Shown here piece by piece: positions 6,614 through 8,553 of a stretch of DNA of 8,553 nucleotides. The stretch's first letter is position 1; every line of letters starts with the position of its first letter. The stretch is from the NCBI GenBank assembly GCA_023433825.1, contig JAEYTU010000364.1:1-8553 (forward strand), given 5' to 3'. Source of the DNA: Planctomycetota bacterium. GTDB taxonomy: Bacteria > Planctomycetota > UBA1135 > UBA2386. The position numbers and the translations under genes are program-made. The notes below the pieces were generated by a model, which worked only from the letters and a program-made list of their open reading frames with translations, was not told the DNA's origin and did no database searches.

Positions 6614-6655
6614 CGGGATGCCCTCAACGGGAAACTCATCGGGAAACTCATCGGG
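6606..6655 (-). repeat. Degenerate 12-nt tandem repeat across the rfbA start region
   Basis: On the minus strand the unit CCCGATGAGTTT occurs twice in perfect tandem (6655-6644 and 6643-6632). A degenerate copy follows (6631-6620, 8 of 12 matching), then after a 2-nt insertion a further partial copy (6617-6606, 8 of 12) that contains the rfbA start codon. The first copy includes the stop codon of the upstream epimerase gene. The GAGG Shine-Dalgarno of rfbA (6625-6622) lies in the third copy. The array fills almost the whole 34-nt gap between the two genes. It looks like replication slippage that built or re-spaced a translation start. Confidence 0.7.
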
Positions 6656-7601
6656 AAGTCTCTGGCGCGTAGGTCGCGCGGTACCAGTCGAATGTCTTTC
6701 GGAGTCCGTCGGCGAACGAGACCTTCGTCGCGAAGCCGAGCAGCGATCGAGCGGCCGTGACGTCGGCCAGCGAATGTTTGACGTCGCCGACGCGCGGCGG
6801 GCCTTCGACCGGCGCGATCTGCACGCCGGCGACCTCTTGCAACGTCGCGTACAGATCGCGCACCGAGTAGGCGTGCCCACCGGCGAGGTTGATCGTGTGA
6901 CAGCCGGGCGGCACGTCGCCGAGCGCAGCCAGTCGAACGCCGCGCGCGACGTCGCCGACGAACGTGAAGTCACGCGACTGCGAACCGTCGCCGTCGATGC
7001 GCGGGCCGCGGCCCTTCAGCAGGGCGAAGCAGAACGCCGCGACGACACCGCTGTACGGACTGTCCGGCACCTGGCGTGGGCCGTAGACGTTGAAGAATCG
7101 CGTCACGACGATCGTCATCCCGTAGACGCGGGCGAACGCGCGGCAGTACAGCTCGCCGGACAGCTTCGCGGCGGCGTACGGCGACAGCGGGCTCTCGCGC
7201 AGCGCCTCGTGCTTGGCCGGCACGTCCTGATCTCCGTATGCACTCGACGAGCCGGCGTAGACGACACGCAGGCCGCGTTTGCGCGCCGCGTCGAGGACCG
7301 TGACGGTGCCGGTCGCGCAGGCCGCATGCGATTCCGCCGGCGACTCGACCGAACGCGTGACCGACGGCAGTGCTGCGAGGTGCACGACGGCGACGGCGTC
7401 CTGCATCGCGTTCTCGACGTCGGCCGGGACGAGGATCGACCCCTCGACGACGCGGAGATCGCCGCCGACGCCGTCGAGGTTCTGCCGCCGCCCGGTCGAG
7501 AAGTCGTCGAGGACCGTGACCGCGCGATCGTTCGCGATCAGGTCGCGGATCACGTGCGAACCGATGAACCCGGCGCCACCGGTGACGAGGACGCGGCTCA
7601 T
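6648..7601 (-). CDS. NAD-dependent sugar-nucleotide epimerase, UDP-GlcNAc/UDP-glucose 4-epimerase-like
   Basis: A 317-residue extended SDR. GGAGFIG at 8-14 binds NAD, with an acidic pair (Asp32-Asp33) after β2. The active site is SSSAYG (118-123) and YAAAK (Tyr142, Lys146). RFFNVYGPRQVPDSPYSGVV (168-187) and DGDGSQSRDFTFVGDV (203-218) closely resemble the 4-epimerase branch that includes WbpP/Gne and GalE-like enzymes. The exact substrate cannot be read from sequence alone. It probably supplies a galacto-configured or otherwise epimerised UDP-sugar for the polysaccharide. The ATG at 7601 overlaps the preceding stop as ATGA and has AGGA about 8 nt upstream. The C-terminal 50 residues align by eye with those of the neighbouring epimerase (GDV..., LAD/FADV, DWYRA/EWYRA), so the two are paralogues. 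A 34-nt repeat-filled gap separates it from rfbA. Confidence 0.9.
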   Translation of the reverse strand: MSRVLVTGGAGFIGSHVIRDLIANDRAVTVLDDFSTGRRQNLDGVGGDLRVVEGSILVPADVENAMQDAVAVVHLAALPSVTRSVESPAESHAACATGTVTVLDAARKRGLRVVYAGSSSAYGDQDVPAKHEALRESPLSPYAAAKLSGELYCRAFARVYGMTIVVTRFFNVYGPRQVPDSPYSGVVAAFCFALLKGRGPRIDGDGSQSRDFTFVGDVARGVRLAALGDVPPGCHTINLAGGHAYSVRDLYATLQEVAGVQIAPVEGPPRVGDVKHSLADVTAARSLLGFATKVSFADGLRKTFDWYRATYAPETSR

Positions 7602-8553
7602 GCGACACGTCCTTCTGCGCGTTCGGCGCGATACCACTCGACGAAGCGCCGCAGGCCTTCTGCCAAGTCGACCTTCGCTGCGTAGCCGAGTTCGGCGCGC
7701 GCGCGCGACACGTCGGCGAACGTCGCCCGAACGTCGCCGGCCTGGTCGGGCTTGCGATCGAGGATCGCCGTGCGTCCGGTCGCCGCTTCGAGTGCCGCGA
7801 CGAGTTCGGCGAGCGACGTCGTCGCCGCACCGCCGAGGTTGTAGATCCGGTAGCCGTCGGCGCGCTCGAGCGCGCGCACGACACCGTCGACGATGTCGTC
7901 GACGTACGTGTAGTCACGGCGCGAACTGCCGTCGCCGAAGAACGGCAGCGGATCCCCGGCGAGGATTCGCCGGCAGAACATGTGGATCGCCATCTCGGGT
8001 CGCTGGCCCGGTCCGTAGACCGTGAAGAAGCGCAGCACGGTCGTCGGATTGCCGTTCAACCAGTGGAAGCAATGGCACAGGACTTCGCCGGCCTTCTTGC
8101 TCGCCGCGTACGGCGAGACCGGGTGATCGACCGGGTCGTCTTCGTGGAACGGAACCTTCGGGTTGCCGCCGTAGACCGACGACGACCCGGCGAACACGAA
8201 GCGGACCTGCGGTCGGTCGCGCAGTGCCTGCAGCACGACCTGCGTTCCGGTCACGTTGACGTCCATGTAGCGAACCGGGTCGGCGATCGACGGGCGAACG
8301 CCGGCGAGCGCCGCGAGGTGCAGCACGGCGTCGACGTCGCGGCTCGCCGTCGCGACAGTCGCGGCGTCGCGAATGTCGCCGATCGTGACCGACAACCGCG
8401 AACCGGCGTCGGCGGACAGTCGCTCGACGTTCCGACGCTTGACGTCGACGTCGTAGAACGGATCCAGGTTGTCGAGGATCCGCACGGTGTGGCCCTCCGC
8501 GAGCAGCCGTCGCGCGACGTGCGTGCCGATGAATCCGGCGCCGCCCGTGACCA
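7598..8553 (-). CDS. NAD-dependent epimerase/dehydratase, UDP-glucuronate 4-epimerase-like, 5'-truncated by the window
   Basis: The frame enters from the right edge. The visible part is 317 residues and lacks only the first few. It begins VTGGAGFIGTHVARRLL, the Rossmann NAD-binding loop, so the valine codon (GTG) at 8485 is internal and not the start. Further motifs are LDNLDPFYDVDVKRRN, HLAALAGVRPSI, SSSVYGG, YAASK (catalytic Tyr and Lys), RFFTVYGPGQRPEMAIHMF and FGDGSSRRDYTYVDDIVDGV. The last two resemble the UDP-glucuronate 4-epimerase (GAE/Cap1J) group. It could instead act on another UDP-hexose. It is the most upstream gene visible, and its stop overlaps the next start as ATGA. No promoter can be sought because the 5' end is outside the window. 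Confidence 0.92.
   Translation of the reverse strand, partial: VTGGAGFIGTHVARRLLAEGHTVRILDNLDPFYDVDVKRRNVERLSADAGSRLSVTIGDIRDAATVATASRDVDAVLHLAALAGVRPSIADPVRYMDVNVTGTQVVLQALRDRPQVRFVFAGSSSVYGGNPKVPFHEDDPVDHPVSPYAASKKAGEVLCHCFHWLNGNPTTVLRFFTVYGPGQRPEMAIHMFCRRILAGDPLPFFGDGSSRRDYTYVDDIVDGVVRALERADGYRIYNLGGAATTSLAELVAALEAATGRTAILDRKPDQAGDVRATFADVSRARAELGYAAKVDLAEGLRRFVEWYRAERAEGRVA

Noticed and set aside
6614..6973. Upstream extension of the rfbA frame by 120 residues
   Set aside because: It overlaps the epimerase gene in a different frame. The nucleotidyltransferase family starts at the MKGVILAGG of 6613, which has a Shine-Dalgarno.
6546..7685. Plus-strand open frames opposite rfbA and the epimerase genes, including 5852-6760
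   Set aside because: They have the same shadow character, no family-like sequence, and overlap strongly conserved minus-strand genes completely.

Overview
The window is an exopolysaccharide biosynthesis locus from a GC-rich Gram-negative bacterium. Every convincing gene lies on the minus strand, so the operon reads from the right edge to the left edge. The GC content (roughly two thirds by eye), the strong G/C third-position bias, the lipoprotein-type Wza homologue (which implies an outer membrane) and an O-antigen-ligase-like protein of the exosortase-associated type all fit a diderm that secretes a surface polysaccharide. The phylum cannot be fixed from this sequence.

Layout in transcription order. 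Positions 8553-7598 hold a 5'-truncated NAD-dependent sugar-nucleotide epimerase resembling UDP-glucuronate 4-epimerases. Positions 7601-6648 hold a second epimerase resembling UDP-GlcNAc/UDP-glucose 4-epimerases. Next come three dTDP-rhamnose pathway genes: rfbA (6613-5879), rfbD (5886-5014) and rfbB (5017-4001). A 100-bp gap follows, with a candidate promoter and a small inverted repeat. Then comes the assembly and export module: a Wza-like outer-membrane lipoprotein (3900-3061), a GumC/Wzz-like chain-length regulator with no kinase domain (3012-1390), and a polytopic ligase/polymerase (1383-25). The first nine codons of another gene appear to start at 28 and run off the left edge.

The genes are tightly packed: stop/start overlaps at 7598-7601, 5879-5886, 5014-5017 and 25-28, and a 6-nt gap at 1384-1389. 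This points to one co-transcribed, translationally coupled unit. The sugar-nucleotide genes would supply activated rhamnose-type and epimerised sugars. The Wzy-like, Wzz-like and Wza-like proteins would polymerise, size and export the chain, or transfer it to an acceptor. No glycosyltransferase, flippase, BY-kinase, rfbC or exosortase gene is inside the window; they may lie in the flanks.

The pathway is known. The least ordinary signals are local: a degenerate 12-nt tandem repeat that overlaps the start of rfbA and creates a 13-codon minicistron linked by ATGA overlaps at both ends, a third membrane segment in the Wzz-like protein, and a near-identical 35-nt direct repeat in two of the dehydratase/epimerase genes. 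I saw no tRNA, rRNA, CRISPR array or insertion sequence.
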